This document shows, in pieces, positions 31,763 to 42,016 of a stretch of 64,000 nt of DNA. Origin of the DNA: Macrophomina tecta (lineage: Eukaryota; Ascomycota; Dothideomycetes; Botryosphaeriales; Botryosphaeriaceae); NCBI GenBank assembly GCA_024180945.1, contig JAKSGN010000019.1, forward strand, positions 61,671 through 125,670. The letters run 5' to 3'. The notes under the pieces were generated by a model. It did no database searches and was not told the origin of the DNA. It saw only the letters and a list, made by a program, of their open reading frames with translations. A program made the translations under genes and the position numbers. Numbering within the stretch: position 1 is the stretch's first letter; every line of letters begins with the position of its first letter.

Positions 31763-31833
31763 AAGAGCATCCAGACTTGAACTGAAAATTTGAAGTTTGA
31801 AGCTTCCTATTTTACCAATTAAACTATACTCTT
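31763..31833 (-). tRNA. trnW: tRNA-Trp (UCA)
   Basis: Acceptor AAGAGTA/TGCTCTT; anticodon loop CTTCAAA gives TCA, able to read TGA and TGG. This supports genetic code 4 for the whole window. Confidence 0.93.
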
Positions 31834-31949
31834 TATAAAATTAATATAAAACTTAAAAAAATAATGCGGAAAAGAGATGAATCGAAGATTATCCTATATA
31901 AAAATAAAAATTAAATCTTATTTTATAAAAAAACAGACATATAGACTTT

Positions 31950-32030
31950 GAAGACAGTAGGAATTGAACCAACGGTACTTAGTAAGACTACCGGGTGTGC
32001 CTTACTAAATACTCTACCTCAGATATCTTC
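31950..32030 (-). tRNA. tRNA-like element, identity unassigned
   Basis: Acceptor GAAGATA/TGTCTTC pairs over 7 positions and a T-loop TTCAATT is present. The middle forms TTAGTAAG/CTTACTAA around a 14-nt loop instead of a normal anticodon arm, and the D-arm is weak. All 20 amino acids already have a tRNA here, so it is probably a decayed tRNA. A similar 3' part occurs at 61152-61225. Confidence 0.5.
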
Positions 32031-32336
32031 TGAAATATATTTAACTAAACCTACTTATAAACCAACAAGGATTCTCTATAAACTTTTCTTTCTTTAAGAA
32101 AGAAAAGATGAATACATATTTCACCCCTTACCCGGAAAAGTTCGTCAAACTTTAAAAAGGAAGATTAGTACAAATAGTTGGTGGATACCTCGCCCCAGTT
32201 AAACCCCGCGAGGTACAATGGTTAACGTCCCGTATTCTTAACCTCTTATCTAATTTTTATTATTTTATTATATAATAATAAAGATCACCAAGTTAAAATA
32301 TCGATTTCATCTATTTAAGATATCACACCCAGTAAG
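32031..32336. other. spacer with a GC hairpin
   Basis: 306 bases. Contains a 7-bp hairpin (TACCTCG.../...CGAGGTA) at about 32189-32216 and a TTTCTTTCTTT/AAGAAAGAAAA inverted repeat near 32085-32108. No gene seen. Confidence 0.55.
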
Positions 32337-33060
32337 TTAACTTTTTTTAATTATAGTATAACCTTTACCTTTATAAATTTGATCCTTAATTAGACATCTA
32401 GCTACATGAGCTAGACTTGCACCAATAAATTTAGCAACTTTTGATACAGAGGTAAATTCTGTAACTTCTCCCGAAGCAATATTAGTTAATATTACTGCCT
32501 GAGATTTTGAATTAGAAAGGGACATTTTTAATTTAGTGTCCTCGGTATGATTAAAGCTTTTTCTAGGACCACGACCTAGAGCTATTTCACGTAAAATTTG
32601 TTTAGTAGTCTCTGAGTGTTTAAACCCTATTTCCTGCGTAAATCCCCTTAAGGATTTCTAAGGAAATCCCCGCAGGGGATAGAGGATCTTGCTACTCTTA
32701 AAATATTATACTCAGGTCTTAATAAATCAATATAATACTGTTCTCTATTAGTTATATCTTTAGGATCACAGTATTCTAAGATTTCCAACATAAATGCAGA
32801 ATACCCATACTTTAATAATGCATTATATATAATGCTATTACCACCATTTGATTTTTCTAAATAAGAAATAGAAAAATAATTTCTTAATCTACGGGATAAA
32901 TTAAGAGAAGAACCTACATAACTTTTACCTGACTCTATATGAGTTCATCTATATATACCTGCTTTACCATTGTTATCTTTTAAGATAACCTTTTTACAAG
33001 CAAGAGAATTTAAATAAGCAACAACTGGTTTTAAGTCTATATTTATTTTATTTTTTTTTT
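32337..33060 (-). pseudogene. GIY-YIG endonuclease broken by a GC cluster
   Basis: Catalytic part GIYRWTHIESGKSYVGSS and LLRPEYNILRVARSS are intact near the 5' end, followed by KHSETTKQILREIALGRG and a C-terminal NUMOD1 ending KGKGYTIIKKS. A GC-rich cluster at about 32636-32690 inserted between VARSS and GFKHSE introduces stops and a frameshift. DNA upstream (33100-33400) copies part of nad4. Confidence 0.8.
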
Positions 33061-33099
33061 ATTAGAATAAAAACGAACAAAAGGTAGACTACATATAGA

Positions 33100-33400
33100 T
33101 AAATTGTTTAACCCTATTAATTCACAATAAGATTCATATTGATAAAATATACTTTCCAAGAAAATATAGCACAATAAAAACCTAATACTAAGTAATTAGC
33201 TAATAAAAATAAAGATTCTAATAATAATATATTTATTACATAGAATTCTACATTATCCAATGATAATAATCTTCATTTAGATAGATAAACCAATAATAAT
33301 AACATGTTTTATAAAAATGATAAACGACTTAATGCCCACTAGACTGCCTACGACGGTCCACCCCTCCACCGGAGGGTTCATATTACTTAAAAAAGAATAT
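33100..33400 (-). pseudogene. partial, decayed copy of the nad4 5' region
   Basis: Encodes a degenerate FYVINILLLESLFLLANYLVL, corresponding to SYVIIILLLESLLLANFLVL of nad4. It also shares the sequence upstream of the nad4 start, including the family A cluster (33341-33377 versus 48839-48889). A hairpin ACCAC...GTGGT near 33826-33850 is likewise shared with 49214-49240. Confidence 0.8.
33341..33377. repeat. GC-rich cluster, family A copy 4 (truncated)
   Basis: AGACTGCCTACGACGGTCC and CCCTCCACCGGAGGG; lacks the closing TAGACT found in copy 5 at 48839-48889. Confidence 0.82.
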
Positions 33401-34098
33401 TGTTAAAATATAAAATATCTTAAACAATTTAAGTATTAATTGCATAAAAGATTTAAACATGATGAACACAAAACTATTTAAATATACTTTAAGAATATTC
33501 TAAATTAGGAACCGGTGAATATACACACATACTACAAAAAAGGGTCTTCCCTAGGACCCTTCGCCCCGAAGGGGGCTAGGGTCTAACCTTACCGATATCA
33601 AATTAGATAGCAGATCAATACTCGTTATATAAATTATAAATTATAAATATATTTAACCTATATATAGTAATAATTACTATACTACATTGAATATAACAAG
33701 AATAATATGATATTTTATATGACAAGAATAAGGAACAAATACCCGGTAAAACTACTAGTATGCAGAGAACATAGCTAAAAAGCAATATTAAGTGGATCAC
33801 ACTTAAAATAAAAAACAGTCTCTAGTAACACCACACATATCCGCGTGGTACATAACCTAATAGTTTAAATTTGAACCTTACAACCGTACTTTCCTAATAA
33901 CATTAGAAAGAAAAAAATATCGTGTAGAAGAGAGATTAGTTAAAAATAATATCATGTAAAGTAATACCATTACTATTAACATATACCAATGTAATTTATA
34001 TCCGCCAATAGCACCAATAAAAAGTATATTAAAGTATACTATACCATAGATTAACAAATTAATGTAAAATAAGATGATACAATTATAAATTAATATAC
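33401..34098. other. spacer downstream of trnS(GCU)
   Basis: 698 bases. AT-rich. Holds a GC cluster at about 33540-33582 and the nad4-linked hairpin near 33826-33850. No ORF of note. Confidence 0.6.
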
Positions 34099-34178
34099 GG
34101 AAAAGGAAGGGTTCGAACCTTCAGGTGTAATAACACAATATTTAGCAAATATCTTGCCTTACCAATGGCGACTTTTCC
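34099..34178 (-). tRNA. trnS(gcu): tRNA-Ser (GCU)
   Basis: Acceptor GGAAAAG/CTTTTCC, anticodon arm GATAT-TTGCTAA-ATATT, variable arm present, T-arm GAAGG/CCTTC. Confidence 0.92.
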
Positions 34179-34251
34179 TTTAAAGTATTTAAATATTTAC
34201 ATATAACCTTTTTTTATTTTACCCAAAGGGGTACCCTTGGGGTAAGAAATC

Positions 34252-34323
34252 GGGTTAGGCCGGCCTCGATCCGGCATAGTCTTTCTCGACAAGAAAGTTC
34301 TTTACCAATTAAGAAACTAACCC
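34252..34323 (-). tRNA. trnD: tRNA-Asp (GUC)
   Basis: Acceptor GGGTTAG/CTAACCC, anticodon arm CTTTC-TTGTCGA-GAAAG, T-arm GCCGG/CCGGC. Confidence 0.95.
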
Positions 34324-34336
34324 TTGTTATTAAATA

Positions 34337-34377
34337 TATACAACCAACCGAATTCGAATCGGTACTCATCGTTTGAC
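34337..34377 (-). pseudogene. 3' half of a tRNA-Gly
   Basis: T-arm CCGA-TTCGAAT-TCGG plus acceptor-like TTGGTTGT, similar to the 3' half of trnG at 34422 but with a different acceptor. Separated from trnG only by a (TA)n tract. Confidence 0.65.
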
Positions 34378-34421
34378 TTTTATATATTATATATATATAT
34401 ATATATATGCATATTTATAAT

Positions 34422-34492
34422 ACGGTCAGCCGAACTCGAATCGACAATATTCGTTTGGAAGACGATTTGTTTACCAATTAACATATGACCGT
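34422..34492 (-). tRNA. trnG: tRNA-Gly (UCC)
   Basis: Acceptor ACGGTCA/TGACCGT, anticodon loop CTTCCAA, T-arm GTCGA/TCGGC. Confidence 0.92.
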
Positions 34493-34723
34493 TTTTACCT
34501 CCTCCCTTCCTAAGGTCATTAAATTAATACTGACACTACTTTAACAATCAATATAAATAACCCTTTATTTAATAAAAACAATTAAAAAACAACTATAATC
34601 TGATTAACACTGAAAAGGCAATACCTTATACTAAATGAATTAATCCTTTTTCATAGAATAATCCCAACAAATTCATCTACATTATTCTTTTTTTTTATTT
34701 CTACCATTAACCTATAGCCATTA

Positions 34724-34792
34724 AGACCTACGGGATTTGAACCCATATAATAATGCTTAAAAGGCACATGCTTTACCATTAAGCTAAGGTCT
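34724..34792 (-). tRNA. trnK: tRNA-Lys (UUU)
   Basis: Acceptor AGACCTT with TAGGTCT, anticodon loop CTTTTAA, T-arm TGGG/CCCG region. 69 nt. Confidence 0.9.
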
Positions 34793-34817
34793 TTTTTACT
34801 ATTTATATATCATTAAT

Positions 34818-34859
34818 AAGGAATTGGCGATTCGAACACCAAACCTGCCACGTGTAACT
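34818..34859 (-). pseudogene. displaced 3' half of a tRNA-Val
   Basis: TTACAC anticodon-loop remnant, T-arm TGGTG/CGCCA and acceptor strand ATTCCTT, the same acceptor as intact trnV at 36190. It lies just past the GIY-YIG relic that follows trnV. Confidence 0.7.
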
Positions 34860-35164
34860 ACACCTTTAATGAAATCATCATTACTATCAAAAAAGATTAT
34901 TACCGCCTACTTATCTTTTTTTCAACAGTATAACCATTTCCTTTATAGAAACCTTGTTTATTGATACAACGTGATAGATAAGTTCGGTCCGTACCTACAA
35001 ATTCTGCAGCTTTAGTATAAGATGGGAATGCTGTAGGGACACCGGACTCATCTTTAGTAACAACTAAAACTTGTGGTTTGTTAGTAACAGCTTTTTTAAC
35101 CGCAGAAGCATTAGTAGCACAATCTACACCGTCTAGTTCCACTATGACATATTTACCTTTAATA

Positions 35165-35225
35165 GGTTGTATAGCCCCTTCGGGGTGTGGACAACCTTCC
35201 CCTTGAGGGGGAAGGTTGTCTATCT
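35165..35225. repeat. GC-rich cluster ending a GIY-YIG frame
   Basis: Contains CCCCTTCGGGG and a CAACCTTCCCC.../...GGGGAAGGTTG hairpin. It terminates the upstream frame of the 34900-35860 ORF. Confidence 0.8.
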
Positions 35226-35285
35226 AAATAATACTGAAAATGGAAAGTAAGGATACCCATATACTCTGAAGCTTTAGAAATACTA

Positions 35286-35340
35286 GTCCCAAGGGGACTG
35301 ACCCAAGGGCAGGCCCTAAGGGACCTACCTTCGAGTGGGA
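35286..35340. repeat. GC-rich cluster, in-frame insertion
   Basis: ctagtcccaaggggactgac... adds about 17 residues to the GIY-YIG ORF without breaking the frame. Confidence 0.75.
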
Positions 35341-36189
35341 ATTCAGTTATTACTCCAATAGATATATCTTTAATTGATTTAGACTGAGCATTATTAAGAG
35401 ATATTTTAGATAAAGTGGACTCTGAGTACAATTTTCCAGAACTCTTCTCACGAAGAATTTCTTTAGTAGCCTCACTATGTTTAAACCCAAAAGATGATCT
35501 TGCTACTTTTAAAATATTATATTCAGTCCCTCCGGGCCTGTCCCGGTGGGACCGGAAAGGTCCCACCGGAAAAGGATTTAAATTATCAATATAATATTGT
35601 TCTCTTTTGATTAAATCAGAAGTATCACAATATTCCAATATATCTAATTTGAAACTTGAATACCCATATTTAAGTAAAGAGGTATATATAATACTATTAC
35701 CTTTGTTAAGTTCTTTGGTTAAAAAAGCTATAGTTAAATAATTGCTAAGTCTTTTAGATAAATCAATAGCAGAACCAACATAACATTGACCAGACTCTAT
35801 ATAAGTTCATCTGTAAATACTTGTTTTATCTCTATTCTGATTTATTACAAAGTAAAATTAGTAAAGAGAATAGAGATAAAACTACAGGAGTACATTTAAA
35901 TGACTCATAGGAAGAATAATGCTTTTTATGTGTAAGAGAATTTAAGAAATAAGTGTAAATTAAAATTATTCTAGCTTCCGAGGAAGTTATAGCTAATTTT
36001 GCAAATGTAATATTCTTACAGTACTAGGTGCTGGTCTTAAATAGATACTTCTGTCTAATCTATATTTTAAGTTTCTTTTCAACATTTCTTTTAATAATAA
36101 ATAACCCATCTCATAATTAACTACTGATAAAAAAAGTTAAAGTATAACAATTAAGGAATATTCCTTATATTGTTTAATTATTTCACGAT

Positions 36190-36261
36190 AAGGAATAAAG
36201 GATTCGAACCTTTAACCGTCTATGTGTAAGATAGACGCTCTACCAATTGAGCTAATTCCTT
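36190..36261 (-). tRNA. trnV: tRNA-Val (UAC)
   Basis: Acceptor AAGGAAT/ATTCCTT, anticodon arm TCTAT-CTTACAC-ATAGA, T-arm AAAGG/CCTTT. 18 bases downstream of the nad6 stop. Confidence 0.95.
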
Positions 36262-36279
36262 TTATATATATTTTTTATA

Positions 36280-36948
36280 TTAATTTTTTTGTTTAATTGT
36301 TATAACAATAGCACCTACCATGGCTAATAATAATATTACAGATGTTATTATAAGTCATATAGAATAACTAGTATACATTATATTACCTATATTAGTTATA
36401 TGTGAAGTTTCTGCCAAGTTACCATCTCATATTTTAGATGTTACAAAGGCTATCTCACTACTATCGTTAGAGAAATTAAATACTTTCTTTATATAATCAC
36501 TACTATAGTTATTAGACAGAAGATCTTTTAAGGTATTATTTAAGTTTACAGTATAACTGTTAAAAGCTATGATACTATAAGGTAATATTTCATATACAAC
36601 ATAGTTAAATAAAATACCAATTATTACAGCTAAAGGTATACTATTACTAGTATCACTTACTAACTCAGATATTCTAACATTAATTAACATTAGAATGAAA
36701 AGAAATAGTATAGATACGGCACCAACATATACTAATAAATAAGATAAACCTATAAAATTTATACCTAACATGATTAAATAACCAGATATACTTAAGAATA
36801 AACCAATTAAAAATAAAACAGATACAACAGGATTTTTTGTAATAATAACTAATATACCACATAAAATAGCAGTTAAAGATATAAAATCTAAAAGCTCACC
36901 TCTGTAACCGTTAGTAAAACTTTCATTAAAAACAAATAAGCTAGACAT
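36280..36948 (-). CDS. nad6: NADH dehydrogenase subunit 6
   Basis: Membrane subunit of complex I, 222 residues, intronless. Recognised by the LAILCGILVIITKNPVVSVLFLIG start, the conserved GLSYLLVYVGAVSILFLFILML segment and the C-terminal WLMITSVILLLAMVGAIVITI helix. Two TGA-Trp codons hide the full length under the standard code. The leader just upstream (36960-37010) is duplicated at 36107-36150 and 41148-41190. Confidence 0.95.
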
Positions 36949-36962
36949 TTTTTTTTACATTA

Positions 36963-37010
36963 TATACCCATCTCATAATTCACTACTGATAAAAATTTAA
37001 GAGAGTATAA
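36963..37010 (-). repeat. nad6 leader repeat
   Basis: The block CCCATCTCATAATTCACTAC (plus strand) followed by TGATAAAAA precedes nad6. Near-identical copies lie at 36107-36150 (between trnV and the GIY-YIG relic) and 41148-41190 (overlapping the start of the 40242-41156 ORF). Could be a duplicated promoter or leader. Confidence 0.75.
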
Positions 37011-37038
37011 TAATTAAGGAAGATATAAAGATAATAAT

Positions 37039-37106
37039 ACGCGTACAGGATTCGAACCTATAACATTGTGTCCGTAGCACAGAATTATACCATTTAACTA
37101 ACGCGT
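37039..37106 (-). tRNA. trnR(acg): tRNA-Arg (ACG)
   Basis: Acceptor ACGCGTT with TACGCGT, anticodon loop CTACGGA gives ACG, T-arm ATAGG/CCTGT. Confidence 0.88.
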
Positions 37107-37169
37107 ATTATTTTAAAGTTATATAAAAATTTAACATTATTTACTTTATATTGGCTAATTATTACACTA

Positions 37170-37241
37170 AGCCCTTAAGATGAATCGAACATCTATCAAA
37201 ATATTAACAGTATTCCGCTCTACCGTTGAGCTATAAAGGCT
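37170..37241 (-). tRNA. trnN: tRNA-Asn (GUU)
   Basis: Acceptor AGCCTTT/AAGGGCT, anticodon loop CTGTTAA, D-arm GCTC/GAGC. Confidence 0.92.
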
Positions 37242-37589
37242 ATTAATCTTTAAAAACTTAGAAGTCATTAAAATACTAGTACTTTATAAAGGGCCTTAAC
37301 TGAAGAAGAATAAACACGTTATAGTTAAATTATAAGTATTTATTATATCTTTATATATAAAAAAATTATATTAGTATACTAGTACCCTCTTATAGTGAAA
37401 TAAAATTTAATTATTTATTACGCTATCTATTCCCTTTTTAGACTATGTCAAATAGCAGAAATTAGGAAATACTAAAAATTAAGAGGTGGACTAGTTTTAA
37501 AGTTATTAGTAAAAAAAATACTATAACTACCTTGACGAGAGGGGACTAGTTTTTAAAAACTTGTTTTGAAAAAATAAGTTTTTAAAACT
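37242..37589. other. spacer between trnY and trnN
   Basis: 348 AT-rich bases. An AAAACTTG/TAAGTTTTT inverted repeat lies near 37552-37585. No gene seen. Confidence 0.5.
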
Positions 37590-37673
37590 AGGAGAGAAGA
37601 GATTCGAACTCTTAAAAGTATATTACTATTGAGTTTACAGCTCAACCCTTCTTACCAATAAAGGAACTCTCCT
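37590..37673 (-). tRNA. trnY: tRNA-Tyr (GUA)
   Basis: 84-nt type II tRNA. Acceptor AGGAGAG/CTCTCCT, anticodon arm TTGAG-CTGTAAA-CTCAA. Confidence 0.94.
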
Positions 37674-37686
37674 TTTTTTTAATATA

Positions 37687-37745
37687 TTGGGGGGTATAGT
37701 TAATATTTAATTATTCCCGGGCTAGTTCACCCAACCTGAACTAAT
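37687..37745 (-). repeat. copy 3 of the rns 3' terminus
   Basis: ggggtatagttaatatttaattattcccgggc...acctgaac resembles the rns end at about 41425-41480. It lies directly before trnY and after the LAGLIDADG/group II element. Confidence 0.75.
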
Positions 37746-38104
37746 ATAAAAATAATTTACTTTATGATAAATTATCATGCTTTTTTTTTAGTTTAGACAT
37801 AAGGAGTAGTTATACCCATGAGCAATAAAGGACAGGACAAAAAGTATTAAAACCTTTATCTATTTATTTACAATAAGGATACCTATATTGAACATAAGAA
37901 AAATACTGAGTGATCAAAAATAGGTCGCTTAAATATAAAGAATCTGTAAATAAACTGAATTTATTTTCCTCGCGTAACGCAAAAATATTATAAACAATCT
38001 ACGGCAGGTAGATATCGTCATAATGTCTATAATAAGTAGAAAATACTGACACAACTGGGTCGTATCTTAAACAGCTTTAATTTAAGCTAAGTTCTACCAA
38101 AGTT

Positions 38105-39902
38105 CATACCTTCTTTGATACTTTTAACTTTATTAATACCTTCTGAGGTAAGATGTACTTTAGATTATACCAATTCCATAATTTGACAAAAATCTTGATA
38201 ATTCAAGTTTTTAATTGCATGCTTAGGATAATTTTTAAAAAACGGTATAACCTTTTTATCTTCAAATTTAGATACTTTTAATTGAATATATTTTTGATTA
38301 CTGCTAATAGCACCGCAATCTAAGAATTTAGCGATTTTATAAACTAAATCACTATCTCTAATTGACTGATTTATAGAAAAGAAAAATGAAACACGGTTAA
38401 TGCTTTTATCAGTGCTAGCCACTAAAATACGGACAAAGAAAGAAAGATCCTTCTACATCTGCAAACCCAGCCAGTCAATTACCGTCTCTAATACTTTGAT
38501 TTACCACTGTAGATCTTTCAACTGAATAAATCTCAGTGAATTGAGCTACTAATTTTTCAGATAAACCTTTATTCATTGAAGCTTTAATGCTTACAATTTC
38601 AGTAAGACTTGGTGTTGTAAGATGAGCTCCTTGTTTAATTAAACTAACAGCTTTTTCAAATAAAAGGAAATCTGCTTATTTTTGAGAAAGTAAAGGATGA
38701 CTATTAAAGAAAGGAATAATAACATTTAATAAGTCCTCCACTGAATTAACATAGAAAGTAATAGCATTATTTTTTAAATCTTGTTTAATTTTACCTACTC
38801 CAAAAAATGATTGTAAACTTTGTACTAGGTGTAAATCTTTAATATTTAAAGAAAGTAGGGTAAGGCGTATTCCTCCCCCCCGAACCGTACGTGATAGTTT
38901 CCCATCATACGGCTCTCCACTTCGTTTAAGGAGTTTTTTGTTAGTATACCGCTGCCACGTCTCGTGTCACTTATCCTTCTAAAGTATTAACTGTATTCAC
39001 GGTGCCTCGAAACCGACTATCCTACAGCTAATAGCATACTCCTATGTTGCACTCCCGGTTAGTACTCTCTCTGTGGGGTTTTTATACACGACCAAATGTA
39101 CATAAATTCACCCGACTGTGGCTTCCGAACGCTATTCATAGGCAGTGTTCCTTCTTTAGAATCAGTTAACACCGGCTTTTGGAAACATTCTCCTTAGTAT
39201 CGAAGCTGTCCCCCTTCCTGTTACGTACTACGAGGACTCCGTTACCGAAATTCTAAGTCAAATAGTACTTCCTTATTTGTTAGATGTACCATCGTCGCTT
39301 ATTTTTTAGGCCTTATTCGGGCCCTTAGGTAATCCCATAGTTCATATATTTCATTGTATGTTTCGTACTTAGACCCTTGCGTTGCTTGTTTCCATCTGCT
39401 CTGCACAGTGATATCGGACGGTTTGATTCACCCTAGCTACTCGCTATATTAGTAGGGACCCTCCGAACCTACCCTATTCCATGTTGATAGGCCCCCTTCT
39501 ATAAGTATCACAACGTATCAAGTTCGTTATCCTAGTCTTATACGACTCGTCTCCCACCAGTTCATAACGTACATGGCTTCAGTCGTCTGATGGTTCTACA
39601 ACAGCTATCATCGTTTGTGTTTCCACAATAGGTTCGGTTATTCCTTGGCCCTATCCGATGGTTGCATGACTTAAGGCTGAATCTGCCTGCCTAATAAGGC
39701 TCATAAAATATATGCACAATGGCGCACTAGCAAAAGAAGGATGAACAGAATAAATAGTTCTAGAAGTATCCGGTGAACGACGAGAAGATTTTCTTACTCT
39801 ATTATCTTTTGTAACAGAAATAGTAAATGTAGCCTCCGCGTCAGATAATCCTACCACATATTCATTATGTAATTTTGATCCCTCTTTAACTACAACAGGC
39901 AT
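38105..39902 (-). pseudogene. free-standing LAGLIDADG ORF interrupted by a group II intron
   Basis: After removal of 38855-39727 the first half joins perfectly: ...SVHPSFA|ISLNIKDLHLVQ. The motifs are VVGLSDAEATFTI (about residue 16) and LAGFADVEGSFFV. Three lesions break it: a TAA in place of the conserved aromatic in SQK-ADFLLF near 38690, a 4-bp TTTC duplication after GSFF near 38450, and a TAA near 38165. It sits in the rns-trnY spacer, not in a recognisable gene, flanked by copies of the rns 3' end (37687, 40150). The endonuclease is dead, but the intron inside it still looks complete. Confidence 0.88.
38855..39727 (-). mobile_element. complete ORF-less group II intron inside a LAGLIDADG ORF
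   Basis: Begins GTGCG at 39727-39723 and ends ...CCCTAC. Domain V is a 34-nt hairpin at 38882-38915, opening GAGCCGTATGATGGGAAAC and closing GTACGGTTC. A short GC-rich domain VI follows. 873 bp, no reverse transcriptase ORF. Removing it restores the host reading frame codon for codon, so the ends are firm. Confidence 0.92.
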
Positions 39903-40149
39903 AGTTGATAGTAAAATAAAACCATCTAAATTACCAAATAGGATATCAATTAAAAAATCAAAAATATAAAAGAAGTATTAGAATATAGAAAAGATATTAA
40001 GTAGTAGCATATTGAAAAAAAAAAAATAAATGTTATTTGAAATACACTATCCCTATCACCAACCTCATTTGTTTATATATCTCGCTTCACAAGAAAAAAT
40101 ATGAGTAACAGACTACCCCTTTAATATACATTGCTTTTTTTATATGTTT

Positions 40150-40210
40150 ATATTGGGTGTATAGTTAATATTAATTATTCCCGAGCAAGTTCCCCTAAAA
40201 GAACATACTC
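40150..40210 (-). repeat. copy 2 of the rns 3' terminus
   Basis: attgggtgtatagttaatat...attattcccgagcaagttcccct matches the rns end at 41425-41480 almost exactly. It lies between two endonuclease ORFs, in a 339-base spacer (39903-40241) with nothing else. Confidence 0.85.
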
Positions 40211-40241
40211 GGTACACAAGAGAATCTCTAGAAACTTAAAA

Positions 40242-41156
40242 CTATTTAGATTTTAAACTAGTTATTAAGTATCTACCTCTAAAAAGCCTAGTATTTTTTC
40301 CATTAAGTTTATTCATAATAGTAGAACTACTTGCATCCAATGCAAGAGCTGCATTTCTTGCAGAAGGATAGGTATTAGTAACTCCGCTTTCTAAATCTGT
40401 TACTAATACAGCTTGAGCTGTTACAGTAGAAGCTAAGATTTTCATACGGGTTTCTAAAGATACTTTGCTTTCTTTCTTTGAAATTAATTTCTCAAATGTA
40501 ATTTGAAGTCTAGATAGAGCCAATTCTGACTCTTTTAATTTACTTTCAAACATATTTAAAACAAATTCCGAGAAACTAACACCTTTACCTTTACTTCTGA
40601 ATATTCTGACCAGTCATGCATGTCTAAGTTTTAAACGCGTATGGTCATGTGTTATACGCCCTAAACTAGAACCAGCTACCTTACAGATATTATAACTAGG
40701 ATTTAATTTATTTAAGTAATATTGTTCTTTTGCTATAACAGAACTTTTATCTGTATACTCAATAATTTCTAAAGTAAAATTAATATGACCATATTTTAAT
40801 AAAGCTCTGTATATAATACTATTATTTTTAAGCACCTCTTTTTTAAGAAAATTAATTGCAAAATATTCTCTTAATCTTCTAGATAAATCAATCGCACTAC
40901 CAATATAAGTATCACCAGTAACCTTATTAGTTCAACGGTATACCCCTGATTTACCTTTATTATCTATAAAAATAGATTTCATATCTGTTTCACTATTTGA
41001 ATAGATAACAACAGGAACTGTAGATAAGAAATTTATCTCACTATTCTGATTAAGAGTAAAATAAAAAAGCATTAAGCAAAAAACTAAAACAAAACTGACA
41101 TTGCTACAACATAAAAATTTTTTTAACATATTTGAAAAGTTATATTCCCATCTCAT
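40242..41156 (-). CDS. GIY-YIG endonuclease downstream of rns
   Basis: 304-residue ORF, continuous with one TGA-Trp near 40614. An N-terminal hydrophobic stretch (about residues 17-34) is followed by the GVYRWTNKVTGDTYIGSA catalytic opening, LLKYGHINFTLEIIEYTDK, LNKLNPSYNICKVAGSS and a C-terminal NUMOD1-like segment (YPSARNAALALDASSSTIMN). The ATG overlaps the nad6 leader repeat. Free-standing between rns and the second copy of the rns 3' end. Looks intact. Confidence 0.85.
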
Positions 41157-42016
41157 AATTCGCTACTGATAAAAAGAGAGTATTGTGTATTTAAGTATAC
41201 ATATAGAGCTTACAACACAAGAAAAAGCTACTAATTATCAACAGTTTAATAAAAATAATAATAACCATGAAATAATAGAAATACTTGTATTTACTACAAA
41301 GTATAGAAATACATATGTTTTCTAATTAAGTCGTATTAAGTACTACCAAGATATATTAGAATAATCTACCTAATAAGTATCCTGCTGTTGATATGTAATA
41401 AATTTATTACATTTTTTATATATATATATTGGGTGTATAGTTAATATTAATTATTCCCAGGCAAGTTCCCCTACCTGAACCGTATTTCGACTTAACACCA
41501 ATCAGGGTCACGCATACGAAGATTATTCGTTAATAAATATAAGTCCAATTACCTATATTAAAAATTAACAATAACCAAACTTATTGCACATACCCCTTTC
41601 AGCGCCTGACGAGTGGTTAGTACCTAGCTGAGATTAAATTCACCGTGCTGTGATTACACACGATTACTAGTAATTCCTTTTTCATGTAGTCGAGTTTCAG
41701 ACTACAATTAATATTTTATCCTGTTTTAGGGGTTAGCTCAAGTTCACACTTTTGCATCCCTTTGTAAAGGCATATGTGGCACGTCTATAGCCCACAATGT
41801 TAAGGCCATGATGACTTGTCTTAGTCCCTGTTATATAATCCAATATAGCGGTTAACTGCATTATTCAAACAAATAAAGAACAAGGGTTTACGATAATTTT
41901 TTGGATCTAACCAAATCTCACGACATTAACTGAAGACAGCCATGCAACGCCTGTGTTAATTTATTAATTAACATTCAAATTGTGGTAAGGTTTTTCGAGG
42001 ATCATCGAATTAAATA

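Larger units (their letters stand above)
34900..35860 (-). pseudogene. GIY-YIG endonuclease carrying three GC clusters
   Basis: N-terminus with IYRWTYIESGQCYVGSA (TGA-Trp), then LKYGYSSFKLDILEYCD, NILKVARSSFGFKHSE, NUMOD3 (REKSSGKLYSESTLSKI) and a NUMOD1 C-terminus (FVGTDRTYLSRCINKQGFYKG). Three GC-rich clusters are inserted, at about 35525-35575 and 35286-35340 (both keep the frame) and 35165-35225 (ends the frame). The last part is therefore cut off. It lies between trnV and the displaced trnV half. Confidence 0.82.

Noticed and set aside
31950..32030. An additional functional tRNA
   Set aside because: No normal anticodon arm can be folded and all amino acids are already covered, so it is listed only as tRNA-like.
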